Of a DNA stretch of 64,000 nucleotides, positions 50,839 through 59,801 are shown one piece after another. Both the position numbers and the translations under genes were made by a program. Origin of the DNA: Pseudomonas sp. LRP2-20 (GTDB lineage Bacteria; Pseudomonadota; Gammaproteobacteria; Pseudomonadales; Pseudomonadaceae); contig NZ_AP025944.1 in NCBI RefSeq assembly GCF_024349685.1, forward strand, positions 3,044,001 through 3,108,000, written 5' to 3'. Under the pieces are notes generated by a model. That model saw only the letters and a list, made by a program, of their open reading frames with translations, ran no database searches and was not told the origin of the DNA. Every line of letters starts with the position of its first letter. The first letter of the stretch is position 1.

Positions 50839-52301
50839 CGTGACTCCCGTTCCTTGTTCCAGTCGGCCTGCATTTGCGCTGTCGCATACAGCTGAAGACG
50901 TTGAAACACCTCAGGTTCCCAGGCGCTGGCGGTGGTTTCCTGCATCGTTCGGGCAACGCCTGCACACAGCTCCTGGGCCAGCCACGACACGCCCCTTGCT
51001 GCCAACAGGTCGGCAGCAATCACCGTGGTATGGCAGCGCTCACGCGGAGCGCGCAAGTCCGCTTGCATCCCCTGCAACCTGAGCAAAACCGTTTCTACGC
51101 CGCCGGTTTCCAGCTGTTTGATCATCTCCTCGCGCAGGTTGGCAAACTCATGGGCGGTTCCACCCTCGTCCGATGGCTTATGTGCAGCCTTGAGCCATGC
51201 CAGGCATTGGTCGTCGACAAACACCGTGCCGTCGCTGAAGCACAGTTGCTGCAGCGCTGGCATACGTTGCACGAACCGTGCGGTCGCAGCGCGAATGGCC
51301 TCAGCCACCTCGCCCATTGCCAGCCGCGTTGCGGCAGCCGCCGCCAGGAAGCTGCCGCGAACCCAGTAGGGGCTGGCCGTCACACTTTTTTCGATCCGCT
51401 GGAGCAAGACTGCGTCAACCGCAGTGCCCGCGACGGCATCTTCGTAGTCACCGGCAATATCCTGTGGCACGGCCATCAGCTCGGTGCGGTTGCCTTGCTT
51501 GATTTGAGGTGCCACCTGTATGTGGGCCCACAAGCCGAAGCGACGTAGCTGATAACCCGTCGGGTCGTACGGGTCCTGTTGATTGATCAGCTCAGCCATG
51601 GTCAGCACGGCCCGGCGTGAATCGCGCTCGTTGCCGAGTGACACGCGGGGCGTCGGTGTGGCAATGACTTCGGCCAGCGGTGCAGGCTTGATGCGTGCCG
51701 CACCAGCCGTGGCTGTAGCCGGCTCAGCCACGCCGTTGGCAAGTTCCGTGTATTTGCCCAGCTGGCGCTCCAGCTCGCTCACGACGGCCTCATCCAGCTG
51801 TGCAATGGCTTGCTGCTGTCGCAGGCGTTGCATCGCATGCTGAGCCGCCGCTGCGTGAGCCGGGCCATATGTGAAGCGATCCAGGCGCGGCAGCGCTTCG
51901 ATCAGCCGATTGAGCACCATCCCCACCAGCTTGCGCTTGCCGAGGAAGCCTTTGGGGCCAGGCTTTGGATGAGCGGTCTCCCAGTAGCCCTCGACGATGC
52001 CGCCCAGCAGTGCCAAGGTGTGCCCCCAGCGTTCCCAGCAACCAGCTCGCAACCACGCCACGCTCAGGTGCGCGACGATGCGCAAATGCTTGCACTGCTG
52101 GCCCAGGTACTGTTGGGAGGCTTCCTCGATGTAGGGCCAGTCGATGGAAGACTCCTGCAGCCCGCCGAGCTTGACCATTTCCTGGTCTATGGCCTGGTAG
52201 GTTTCGTCCTCCACATCGAACAGGCCAGCCGGTGCCTGGGCGTCGATGGGGGCGAGCAGCCGGGCAATGTCCTGTGCGGCGACCTCTGCTACCAGCGACA
52301 T
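50835..52301 (-). CDS. tssA: Type VI secretion protein TssA
   Basis: A 488-residue protein with an ImpA N-terminal domain (about 10-130; PIDAQAPAGLFDVEDETYQA) and a VasJ-type C-terminal region (about 225-480; RRFGLWAHIQVAPQIKQGN). TssA proteins cap the baseplate or the growing sheath and coordinate polymerisation. The long C-terminal VasJ-like region suggests the long-TssA class. It overlaps vasI by 13 bases and tssM by 4. Confidence 0.92.
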   Translation of the reverse strand: MSLVAEVAAQDIARLLAPIDAQAPAGLFDVEDETYQAIDQEMVKLGGLQESSIDWPYIEEASQQYLGQQCKHLRIVAHLSVAWLRAGCWERWGHTLALLGGIVEGYWETAHPKPGPKGFLGKRKLVGMVLNRLIEALPRLDRFTYGPAHAAAAQHAMQRLRQQQAIAQLDEAVVSELERQLGKYTELANGVAEPATATAGAARIKPAPLAEVIATPTPRVSLGNERDSRRAVLTMAELINQQDPYDPTGYQLRRFGLWAHIQVAPQIKQGNRTELMAVPQDIAGDYEDAVAGTAVDAVLLQRIEKSVTASPYWVRGSFLAAAAATRLAMGEVAEAIRAATARFVQRMPALQQLCFSDGTVFVDDQCLAWLKAAHKPSDEGGTAHEFANLREEMIKQLETGGVETVLLRLQGMQADLRAPRERCHTTVIAADLLAARGVSWLAQELCAGVARTMQETTASAWEPEVFQRLQLYATAQMQADWNKERESR

Positions 52302-52921
52302 GTCTTGCGCGCCTCGTCGATGAGCGGGTCCAGTCCCTGAGCATCAAAAATCAACCCATCGACGGCCGGGTTGTCACTCTCGACCTGAATGCGACGGGCC
52401 CCGATCAATGGCTTGATCTGTTCGATGCCTGGCAAGCCTCTGCCGGCATCGAGCACCTGGCCGTTCTCCGTCACCTGCCATGGCGTAGGGACGGTCGAAC
52501 CACGATCCCCCATCAAGCGCACCTCCACTCGGCCGGCCTGGATGGGCTGTGCAGCGATCAACTGCAATCTGGAGATGTTCTGCACACAGCTGATCACCAG
52601 GTAGGGGTGTGGTGCGGCTGAAGCGATTGCAGGCGCCGAGATCATCAGCCCGTCCTCTGCAGACTTCAGGCGAAAGGTCAGGTCTTCTGCGGGTCGGCCC
52701 GCCTGATGCGCCATCACGCGTCGCAACGTGGGCGATTCTTGTTCCGGCGCAGGCCATTGCATTGGCGCAAGATGCGCTGGCGTTCCGGCTGATTTGTCGA
52801 AACAGGCCAAGCGTTCAAGGTTGGATACGATCCGCTGGCAATCTTCATCGGAATAGACGGTTATCGACAGGCAACCGAGTATCAGCGAAAGACTTAACTT
52901 GTAGGATTTTTTACCAATCAT
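52289..52921 (-). CDS. Type VI secretion-associated protein VasI/TagO
   Basis: A 210-residue protein with a hydrophobic N-terminal export segment (YKLSLSLILGCLSITV) and a mature part with SDEDCQRIVSNLERLACFDK, typical of VasI/EvfG family members, a T6SS accessory group of unclear role. ATG at 52921 is preferred; an ATG at 52954 is also possible. It is the promoter-proximal gene of the minus-strand set vasI-tssA-tssM. Confidence 0.82.
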   Translation of the reverse strand: MIGKKSYKLSLSLILGCLSITVYSDEDCQRIVSNLERLACFDKSAGTPAHLAPMQWPAPEQESPTLRRVMAHQAGRPAEDLTFRLKSAEDGLMISAPAIASAAPHPYLVISCVQNISRLQLIAAQPIQAGRVEVRLMGDRGSTVPTPWQVTENGQVLDAGRGLPGIEQIKPLIGARRIQVESDNPAVDGLIFDAQGLDPLIDEARKTCRW

Positions 52922-53236
52922 CGTAAGAAAATTCCCTGTCAATAATACATGCACCCTATTTGATCGGCGGACTTATAAAACCACTCCCACGCACTCCGTG
53001 ACCCAAAAGCGGGATGAGCCTAGCCCATAAAAATAAAGTGCCACAAGTAAATATTTTCTAACATTTTCGCCCTCGACGAATAGCAACACCGAAGGCATGG
53101 TTTTTAGGTGGCGGGGAAAAAGTCCCGTCATCTTGTTTATGCCGCATGACAATACTGAGGAAATTTCCTACATGTCGATTTAAGGCAGAGGCAACCATTA
53201 GGAACAACACCCTACAAACCAAGGAAAGGATCTGCG
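52922..53236. promoter_or_regulatory. AT-rich divergent promoter region of the T6SS
   Basis: This 315-base gap separates the divergent vasI and tssB operons and is clearly more AT-rich than the rest of the window (for example ATAAAAATAAAGTG and AAATATTTTCTAACATT). A weak hairpin GGGG-AAAAA-GTCCC lies near 53115. I see no convincing sigma54 -24/-12 pair. Its composition would suit silencing by H-NS-like MvaT proteins, which is inference. Confidence 0.5.
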
Positions 53237-53740
53237 ATGTCAAAGTCCACAGGATCGGTTGCACCGAAAGAACGCATCAACATCAAATATGTACCCGCCA
53301 CTGGAGACGAACAAGCCGAAGTAGAGCTATCGCACAAGATGTTGGTGCTGGGCGACTTCGGCCTCGATGATGCCCGTGCGCTAGAAGACCGTTCGGTCAT
53401 GCGCATTGATAAACACAGCTTCAACAACGTGTTGAATGACGCCGGCGTCAGCCTGGCCATGTCCGTGCCTTCCATGCTCAGCACTGCCCCCGATGCGGAG
53501 CTGGCGGTCAGCCTGCAGTTCAAGTCGATCAACGATTTCGGGCCAGATCGCATCGCCCGCCAGGTCCCGGAGCTGAACAAGCTGCTGGAGCTTCGCGAAG
53601 CGCTGGTGGCCCTGAAAGGCCCGATGGGCAACGTGCCAGCGTTTCGCAAGCAATTGCAGCACCTGCTGAACAACGAGCAAGCGCGCAAACAACTCGCCGA
53701 AGAACTGGACCTGGTGCTTGAAGCGCCAAAAGAAGACTGA
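53237..53740 (+). CDS. tssB: T6SS contractile sheath small subunit TssB
   Basis: A 167-residue sheath protein (VipA/ImpB) that forms the contractile tube with TssC. The N-terminus MSKSTGSVAPKERINIKYVP and the LVLGDFG and DRSVMRIDKHSFNNVL segments are standard. A purine-rich AGGAAAGGA precedes the ATG. It is first in the plus-strand operon and 15 bases before tssC. Confidence 0.96.
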   Translation: MSKSTGSVAPKERINIKYVPATGDEQAEVELSHKMLVLGDFGLDDARALEDRSVMRIDKHSFNNVLNDAGVSLAMSVPSMLSTAPDAELAVSLQFKSINDFGPDRIARQVPELNKLLELREALVALKGPMGNVPAFRKQLQHLLNNEQARKQLAEELDLVLEAPKED

Positions 53741-53755
53741 GACAACGGAGTTCCC

Positions 53756-55246
53756 ATGCCAAAGCCAACCAGCACTAGTGTCGCCGTTGAAACAATGGGT
53801 GAGACACTCAGTAATGCCACCTTGCTCGACCAGATCATGGCCCAAACCAAAGTGACACCCGCACAAGAGGGCTACCAAGTTGCTCGTCAGGGTGTATCTG
53901 CTTTTATTGCAGAAATACTCAAAAGCAATGATCCGGACCAATTAATCAATAAACATCGCGTTGATCAGATGATTGCGGAGCTGGATCGGGTGCTGAGCAA
54001 GCAGATGGATGCCATTCTGCATCAACCCGACTTTCAGCAACTTGAAGCCGCCTGGCGCAGCCTCAAACTTCTTGTCGACCGCACGGACTTTCGCGAGAAC
54101 ATCAAGCTTGAAGTTTTGCATGTCAGCAAGGACGACTTGCTCGATGATTTCGAGAATGCGGCCGACATTACCTGCAGTGGCATCTACAAGCACGTTTACA
54201 CTGCAGGTTACGGCCAGTTTGGTGGTGAGCCGGTCGCGGTCATGGTCGGCAACTACAACTTCGGGCCTTCTTCCCGCGATATCAAGCTACTGAGTTACAT
54301 GGCTTCGGTCGGTGCCATGTCACATGCGCCTTTCCTCGCCGCGCCCTCCCCTGAGTTCTTCAACCTGAGCAGTTTTGAAGAGCTGCCCAACCTGAAGGAG
54401 ATCAAGGACATTTTCGCCGGCCCACGCCATGCCAAGTGGCGTGCCTTCCGCGAAAGCGAAGATGCCCGCCACACCGCACTGATCGGGCCACGCTTCATGC
54501 TCCGCTCGGCCTATCACCCTCAGGAACAATCGATCACCAGCTTCAATTACGAAGAACACATCGACGGGAAGCACGAGCACTATTTATGGGGCAACTCCGC
54601 CTTCCTGCTGGCCAGCTGCATCAACGACAGCTTTGCCCGCTACCGCTGGTGCCCGAACATCATTGGCCCACAGTCGGGAGGTGCCGTCGAAGACCTGCCG
54701 GTGCACCTGTACGAGTCGCTCGGTCAACTGCAGGCAAAGATCCCTACCGAAGTCCTGATTTCCGACCGCAAGGAGTTCGAGCTGGCCGAAGAGGGCTTCA
54801 TCGCCCTGACCATGCGCAAGGACAGCGACAACGCCGCGTTCTTCTCAGCCAACTCGGTACAAAAACCAAAGAACTTCCCCAAGACCCCGGAAGGCCTGCA
54901 AGCGCAGACCAACTACAAACTCGGCACCCAGCTGCCTTACCTGTTCATCGTCAACCGCCTGGCCCACTACATCAAAGTGCTGCAGCGCGAGCAGATCGGT
55001 AGCTGGAAAGAGCGCAAGGACCTTGAGTCCGAACTGAACAAATGGATCAAGCAGTATGTTGCCGACCAGGAAAACCCGTCAGCCGATGTACGCAGCCGTC
55101 GCCCGTTGCGTGCTGCGCGGGTCGAGGTGTCGGACGTTGCCGGTGACCCGGGCTGGTACCAGGTTTCGCTCGCCGTACGCCCGCACTTCAAGTACATGGG
55201 GGCGAATTTCGAAATCTCCCTGGTTGGACGGCTTGATACCCAATGA
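53756..55246 (+). CDS. tssC: T6SS contractile sheath large subunit TssC
   Basis: A 496-residue sheath protein (VipB/ImpC/EvpB). Recognised parts include WRSLKLLVDRTDFRENIKLE, FGPSSRDIKLLSYMASVGAM and GSWKERKDLESELNKWI. Length is typical. The stop overlaps the tssE start (ATGA), indicating coupled translation of sheath and baseplate proteins. Confidence 0.97.
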   Translation: MPKPTSTSVAVETMGETLSNATLLDQIMAQTKVTPAQEGYQVARQGVSAFIAEILKSNDPDQLINKHRVDQMIAELDRVLSKQMDAILHQPDFQQLEAAWRSLKLLVDRTDFRENIKLEVLHVSKDDLLDDFENAADITCSGIYKHVYTAGYGQFGGEPVAVMVGNYNFGPSSRDIKLLSYMASVGAMSHAPFLAAPSPEFFNLSSFEELPNLKEIKDIFAGPRHAKWRAFRESEDARHTALIGPRFMLRSAYHPQEQSITSFNYEEHIDGKHEHYLWGNSAFLLASCINDSFARYRWCPNIIGPQSGGAVEDLPVHLYESLGQLQAKIPTEVLISDRKEFELAEEGFIALTMRKDSDNAAFFSANSVQKPKNFPKTPEGLQAQTNYKLGTQLPYLFIVNRLAHYIKVLQREQIGSWKERKDLESELNKWIKQYVADQENPSADVRSRRPLRAARVEVSDVAGDPGWYQVSLAVRPHFKYMGANFEISLVGRLDTQ

Positions 55247-55653
55247 GTGGATTTTTCGATGGCTTGGTGACGAATCAGTTCGCAAGCCGGGTGCCGTCCA
55301 GGCAAGAAAACGCTACCCAGAAGTTCGCCGCCATCAAGCTCCATCTGGAAACGCTGCTCAACGCTCGTCTGGGTTGCTCACAAAGCAGCCCTGAGCTGGG
55401 CCTGCGTGACTTCAACGGGCACGACGTCAGCAGTGGCGACCTTCTGAAGCAAGTGTGTGCAGACATCCGCCGCACCCTTCAACGCTTCGAGCCGCGTGTG
55501 CACGTGCGAACGCTCAAGGCCGTGCCTGATTGCCATGCCCCTCTGGAGCTGCATTTCAGGTTGGACTGCCTCGTGCGGGTCAACAACCACATGGAGCAGC
55601 TTCAACTGGAGCTGCTGGTCAACGGCCATAACCGCCACACCCGCGTGAGGTGA
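55243..55653 (+). CDS. tssE: T6SS baseplate protein TssE
   Basis: A 136-residue gp25-like baseplate component. The conserved block NARLGCSQSSPELGLRDF (about residues 44-61) and the C-terminal beta region with LELHFRLDCLVRV fit the family. It overlaps tssC by 4 bases and is 4 bases from tssF. Confidence 0.93.
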   Translation: MSGFFDGLVTNQFASRVPSRQENATQKFAAIKLHLETLLNARLGCSQSSPELGLRDFNGHDVSSGDLLKQVCADIRRTLQRFEPRVHVRTLKAVPDCHAPLELHFRLDCLVRVNNHMEQLQLELLVNGHNRHTRVR

Positions 55654-55657
55654 CCCG

Positions 55658-57424
55658 ATGTCACTCAAGGATCGTTTCAGCGAAGAGTTGCGTTACCTCC
55701 ACGAACTGGGGAACGACTTCGCCCAGGACAACCCACAGCTTGCCCGGCTGCTCGGCAAGGGTGGCAGCGACCCGGATGTCGAACGCCTGATCGAAGCCTT
55801 TGCCTTCCTCACGGCCAAGCTGCGGCTCAAGCTGGAAGACGACCTGCCGGAGCTGACGCACCCGATGCTGCAGCTGCTGTGGCCCAACTACCTGCGGCCT
55901 CTGCCGAGCGCCACGATCATTCAGTTTACGCCTCGCAAGCTGGCCCTCAGCCAGTCGCAATGTATCCCCAGGGGCTCACGACTGTTTTCCAAACCCGTGG
56001 ACGGAGTGCCCTGTGAGTTTCGCACTTGCACGGCGGTGGACATTCATCCGTTCGAGATCGACGCGGTGGGTGCGACCCAGACCCTCAGCAGTTCGGTGGT
56101 GCGGGTTGAGCTGCGGACCTTGGTCGAGCGGCCTTTGAACACCCTGGGCTGCGCCGGCCTGGATTTTCACCTGAGTGGTGATACGCAAACTGCCCGCACG
56201 CTGTATCTGTGGCTGTCCCAGTACCTTGAACAGGTGAGCGTGACCATCAATGGCGAGGTTCGCCGGCTGCCGGCCAGCAGCATCGTCTTCCCAGGTTTCA
56301 GCCCAGGCGAAGCGCTGCTGCCTTACCCCAAGAACGTCTTCGACGGCTACCGGATCCTGCAGGAGTACTTTGTATTTCCCGAACGGTTCCACTTCTTCAG
56401 CGTAACCGGGCTGGAGAAGGTCTGGCCCGATCAGGCGACTCAGCAGGTCGGCCTGGCATTTCACTTCACCCGCCAGTTACCCGATTCACTGCGTGTCTGC
56501 AGCGCTGATTTCAGCCTGTTCTGTACGCCTGCGGTAAACCTGTTCAGCCACAGCGCCGAGCCTATCGACCTGTCCAACCGGTCCGCCCAGGTCGAGCTTA
56601 CGCCCCGAGGTGAGCAGCGGCACGCCTATGAAATCTTCAGCATCGATCAGGTCATCAGCACCCGCACGACAACTGACGGCACTACCGGCGAACACCTGCG
56701 AACCTTCCGTCCCTTCGAATCGTTCGCCCATGAGATCGAGCATGTGCAAGGGCGCACCGCACTGTACTACCGCTACACGCTTGAAGGCGCCTTGCTGGGC
56801 GACGGCGTCACGCACCGCATCGCATTTGTACGCGCCGACGCCAACGCCTACATCGGCGAACTGGAAACGGCGTCCATCGACCTGACCTGTACCAACCGCG
56901 ACCTGCCGCTGGCGTTAGCCGTCGATGACATCAATGTCATTTCCGAAGTCACGCCTCCCCTGGCCACCTACACCAACCTTCGTACTCCCACCCGCCCCTG
57001 TCGGCCGGTACTGGACGGCCAGTTGCAATGGGCCCTGATCTCCAACATGTCGCTCAACTACCTGTCGCTGCTATCGGCCGAGCCGCTGAAAGCGGTCATC
57101 AATGCCTATGACTTCGCCGCCCTGCATGACATCCAGCAAACCCGCACCACCCGCAAACGCCTCGAGGGTATCCGAGATGTTCAAACAGAACCCCTGGATT
57201 GGCTGATCAAGGGCCAGCCCATTCGCGGCTTGCGTACACGACTGAAGCTGGATGAAAGCGCATTCCTCTGCGAAGGCGACCTGTACCTGTTCGGTTGCGT
57301 GCTCGCGCACTTCTTTGCCCTCTACGCCAGCATCAATTCCTTCCACCAACTGGAAGTGATCAACATCACCAACAACGAGCACTACACATGGCCCATCCAG
57401 ACCGGCAAACAACCGCTGATCTAG
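55658..57424 (+). CDS. tssF: T6SS baseplate protein TssF
   Basis: A 588-residue baseplate wedge protein (VasA/ImpG) starting MSLKDRFSEELRYLHELGND and containing LTHPMLQLLWPNYLRPLPSA, both typical. Length is normal. It overlaps tssG by 37 bases, a strong sign of coupled expression of the TssE-F-G-K baseplate. Confidence 0.96.
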   Translation: MSLKDRFSEELRYLHELGNDFAQDNPQLARLLGKGGSDPDVERLIEAFAFLTAKLRLKLEDDLPELTHPMLQLLWPNYLRPLPSATIIQFTPRKLALSQSQCIPRGSRLFSKPVDGVPCEFRTCTAVDIHPFEIDAVGATQTLSSSVVRVELRTLVERPLNTLGCAGLDFHLSGDTQTARTLYLWLSQYLEQVSVTINGEVRRLPASSIVFPGFSPGEALLPYPKNVFDGYRILQEYFVFPERFHFFSVTGLEKVWPDQATQQVGLAFHFTRQLPDSLRVCSADFSLFCTPAVNLFSHSAEPIDLSNRSAQVELTPRGEQRHAYEIFSIDQVISTRTTTDGTTGEHLRTFRPFESFAHEIEHVQGRTALYYRYTLEGALLGDGVTHRIAFVRADANAYIGELETASIDLTCTNRDLPLALAVDDINVISEVTPPLATYTNLRTPTRPCRPVLDGQLQWALISNMSLNYLSLLSAEPLKAVINAYDFAALHDIQQTRTTRKRLEGIRDVQTEPLDWLIKGQPIRGLRTRLKLDESAFLCEGDLYLFGCVLAHFFALYASINSFHQLEVINITNNEHYTWPIQTGKQPLI

Positions 57425-58404
57425 CCGACAAGCTGCTCGCCGAGGCACACCAGTACAACTTCTTCCAGTTGCTGGAGCGCCTGCACGGCTTGCACGGGGA
57501 TGACCTGGAACCACGTTGGCCCGCACCGGCAACGCGGCTGCGCGTGCGCCTTGCCAGTGACCCGCGGCTGACCTTTCCCGTTTCCGACGTGTACAAGGCC
57601 GAACGCATGCCTGAAGCACAAGACCGCTATCGCGTGTGCACCACCTTCATGGGGCTGCACGGCACCGACTCGCCCTTGCCAACCTATTACCTGGAAGAAG
57701 TGTCGTACGAGCACGCCCACGGCATTGGCGTGCGGCCGGCCTTCTTCGACTTTTTCAACCACTGCCTGCTAAGCCTGCTGCACCGCATCTGGCGCAAGTA
57801 CCGCTATTACATCCGCTTCCAGCCGGGCGCGACCGATGGCTTCTCGCAGTACATCTTTGCCCTGCTCGGGTTGAATGACAAACAACTGCGCGGCGACACC
57901 GCGTTGCCCTGGAGCCGGCTGCTCAGTTTCGCCGGTGTTATCGCCAGTCGCAGCCGTGCGCCAGGCACCGTCGCCGGCATCATCGCCCACTGCTTCGACT
58001 TGAAGCAGGTACACATCCGCGAGTTCGAAACCCGCTCGGTCCCCACCACGGCAAGGCAACGGGTCAGCCTTGGCCGCAGCAATGGCGAGCTGGGCAGCTC
58101 CTTCACGGTCGGCAGCCGCACGCGAACCCGTAGCAGCAAGTTCACCATAGTCATCAGTGAACTCGACCAGGACCAGTTACGCGCCCTGCTGCCCCGCGGC
58201 ATCAACTTCAATCGCTTGCGTGCGCTGATCGACTTTCTATTGCGTGATGGCTTGGCCTACGACCTGGAGTTGCGCCTGAAGCGGAACGCGTTGTCGCCCT
58301 TCTGCCTGCACGCCAGCCAAGGCGCCTACCTGGGCTGGACCAGTTTTGTCGATGACCGTCACGGCAAGATCAGCCCTGTCGTGCGGTTTCGGGGGCGCTC
58401 ATGA
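57388..58404 (+). CDS. tssG: T6SS baseplate protein TssG
   Basis: A 338-residue partner of TssF (VasB/ImpH). Diagnostic stretches are YNFFQLLERLHG, HGIGVRPAFFDFFNHCLLSL and SLGRSNGELGSSFTVGSRTR. ATG at 57388 is the family-like start; an in-frame start at 57295 would extend deep into tssF. The stop overlaps the FHA gene start (ATGA). Confidence 0.94.
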   Translation: MAHPDRQTTADLADKLLAEAHQYNFFQLLERLHGLHGDDLEPRWPAPATRLRVRLASDPRLTFPVSDVYKAERMPEAQDRYRVCTTFMGLHGTDSPLPTYYLEEVSYEHAHGIGVRPAFFDFFNHCLLSLLHRIWRKYRYYIRFQPGATDGFSQYIFALLGLNDKQLRGDTALPWSRLLSFAGVIASRSRAPGTVAGIIAHCFDLKQVHIREFETRSVPTTARQRVSLGRSNGELGSSFTVGSRTRTRSSKFTIVISELDQDQLRALLPRGINFNRLRALIDFLLRDGLAYDLELRLKRNALSPFCLHASQGAYLGWTSFVDDRHGKISPVVRFRGRS

Positions 58405-58958
58405 ACACATTGACCTTGAGCATCATCAACCTCGGCCAGTTGCAACACACGGACACTGCCCGGCACCAGTTCGATAGCGAAGGCGGCACCATCGGCAGCG
58501 TGGGAACCACCTGGCTGATCAATGATCGCGAACGGGCGGTTGCGCCGATCCACTGCGAGATTCGATGGATCGAAGGCGGCTTCTGCGTGATCGACCACTG
58601 CCATGGCACCTACCTCAATGACAACCTCGACAGCTTGGGGCCGCTCACCGCCAGGCGGCTGCGAGAGGGTGACCGACTGCGCATTGGCGCCTGTCGGCTG
58701 CAAGTGCAGCTTTCACAAACCGAGGTGCGCTCACTGGCAGATCTGGTCAGCCCTGAACACAGCACCCTTGACCAATGGCTACTCGACCAACCAGCCCAAG
58801 CGTGGCAACCCGTTTCAGCCAGCAGCGAGCTCGCTGTTGAAATCTGCTCGGTCTTCGAGCCGGGCATGGGCAACGACCCCTTGGCGGCACTGGACACAGT
58901 TACGAGGCCTGAGCAAGAGAACTCACTGGAACGCCTGATTGCAGGAGAACGCCCATGA
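58401..58958 (+). CDS. tagH: Short FHA-domain protein, TagH-like
   Basis: A 185-residue protein with an N-terminal FHA domain (about 20-105; GGTIGSVGTTWLI, HCEIRWIEGGFCVID, HGTYLNDN). FHA domains bind phosphothreonine. Typical T6SS Fha proteins are 400-600 residues with a C-terminal extension; here that part is only about 75 residues. No PpkA/PppA kinase-phosphatase pair is in the window, so phospho-control is uncertain. It overlaps tssG and tssJ by 4 bases each. Confidence 0.85.
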   Translation: MNTLTLSIINLGQLQHTDTARHQFDSEGGTIGSVGTTWLINDRERAVAPIHCEIRWIEGGFCVIDHCHGTYLNDNLDSLGPLTARRLREGDRLRIGACRLQVQLSQTEVRSLADLVSPEHSTLDQWLLDQPAQAWQPVSASSELAVEICSVFEPGMGNDPLAALDTVTRPEQENSLERLIAGERP

Positions 58959-59749
58959 CCCGTCATTCATTCGCGGCCGGCCTGCTGACGGCACTGATCG
59001 GGATCTCGGGTTGCACGGCCCTGAACAAAGTTGGCCAAGTGATCATAGACCCCTCGTTGCCCGTCGGACCGCCGAAGGCACACCCCACCCAGGTCGCGTT
59101 CAGCATCAACGCCAGCCCCACGCTCAACAGCAACCCCAGCAGCGTCAAGGTCTCAGCTGAACAGGAAGGCGTTCTCGAGCCCAGCCCCTACGCGGTCAAC
59201 CTGAGCGCAGCCGACCCCTACCTGCTCACCGAGAAAGTCGGGAACCTGCTCGATTACCTCCAGGAACAGTTCCCGGCAATGTCGCCCGTCCCGCTGCCAA
59301 TGGACGATGGCGATTATCCGTCGCGTTCTCCAATGGAAGACAGTACCCCCGGCAACTACGACGACCCGACAGTGGTGCTGAGCTTGCCGCGTAGCACCAC
59401 CGAGGGCACCGAGGCGCTCGCTACGCCCATGGCCATCAAGATCCTGCAACTGCGCGACGACTCTCTCCTGCACAACAGCGCTTACGAGCTGCTGGACGAG
59501 GACCCTGCCAAGGCGCTGCGCAGCACCTACATCCGCGATGACGATTACATGCTGCGCCCAGGCCAGTTCAAGTTCATTCCCTTTGCCCCCATCGAGCCGG
59601 AAACCCGTTTCGTTGCGGTAATCGCCAATTACCGGAACAAGGAAGGCGCCAAGTGGAGCCAAGTGCTGCGCATACCTCCACACGGTCACCAAATCGTCCT
59701 GTCGGTGTTGCTCAACGATACGCAAGTCCTGCTCAAGGAAGAAGACTGA
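58955..59749 (+). CDS. tssJ: T6SS outer-membrane lipoprotein TssJ, extended form
   Basis: A 264-residue lipoprotein with signal and lipobox ISGC (C20). The flanking domains GPPKAHPTQVAFSINASPTL and SVLLNDTQVLLKEED fit TssJ, which anchors TssM to the outer membrane. It is longer than the usual 150-180 residues because of a proline- and aspartate-rich insert (about residues 95-135, PVPLPMDDGDYPSRSPMEDS). It overlaps the FHA gene and is 52 bases before tssK. Confidence 0.86.
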   Translation: MTRHSFAAGLLTALIGISGCTALNKVGQVIIDPSLPVGPPKAHPTQVAFSINASPTLNSNPSSVKVSAEQEGVLEPSPYAVNLSAADPYLLTEKVGNLLDYLQEQFPAMSPVPLPMDDGDYPSRSPMEDSTPGNYDDPTVVLSLPRSTTEGTEALATPMAIKILQLRDDSLLHNSAYELLDEDPAKALRSTYIRDDDYMLRPGQFKFIPFAPIEPETRFVAVIANYRNKEGAKWSQVLRIPPHGHQIVLSVLLNDTQVLLKEED

Positions 59750-59801
59750 TGGCGCTTGTAACCCTGCCGTTCTCACTGACTCACGCTGACACGGAGCGCT
59801 C

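Noticed and set aside
52922..53236. A sigma54 promoter for the T6SS operons
   Set aside because: No GG-N10-GC pattern with acceptable flanks was found on either strand, and no bEBP gene is in the window.
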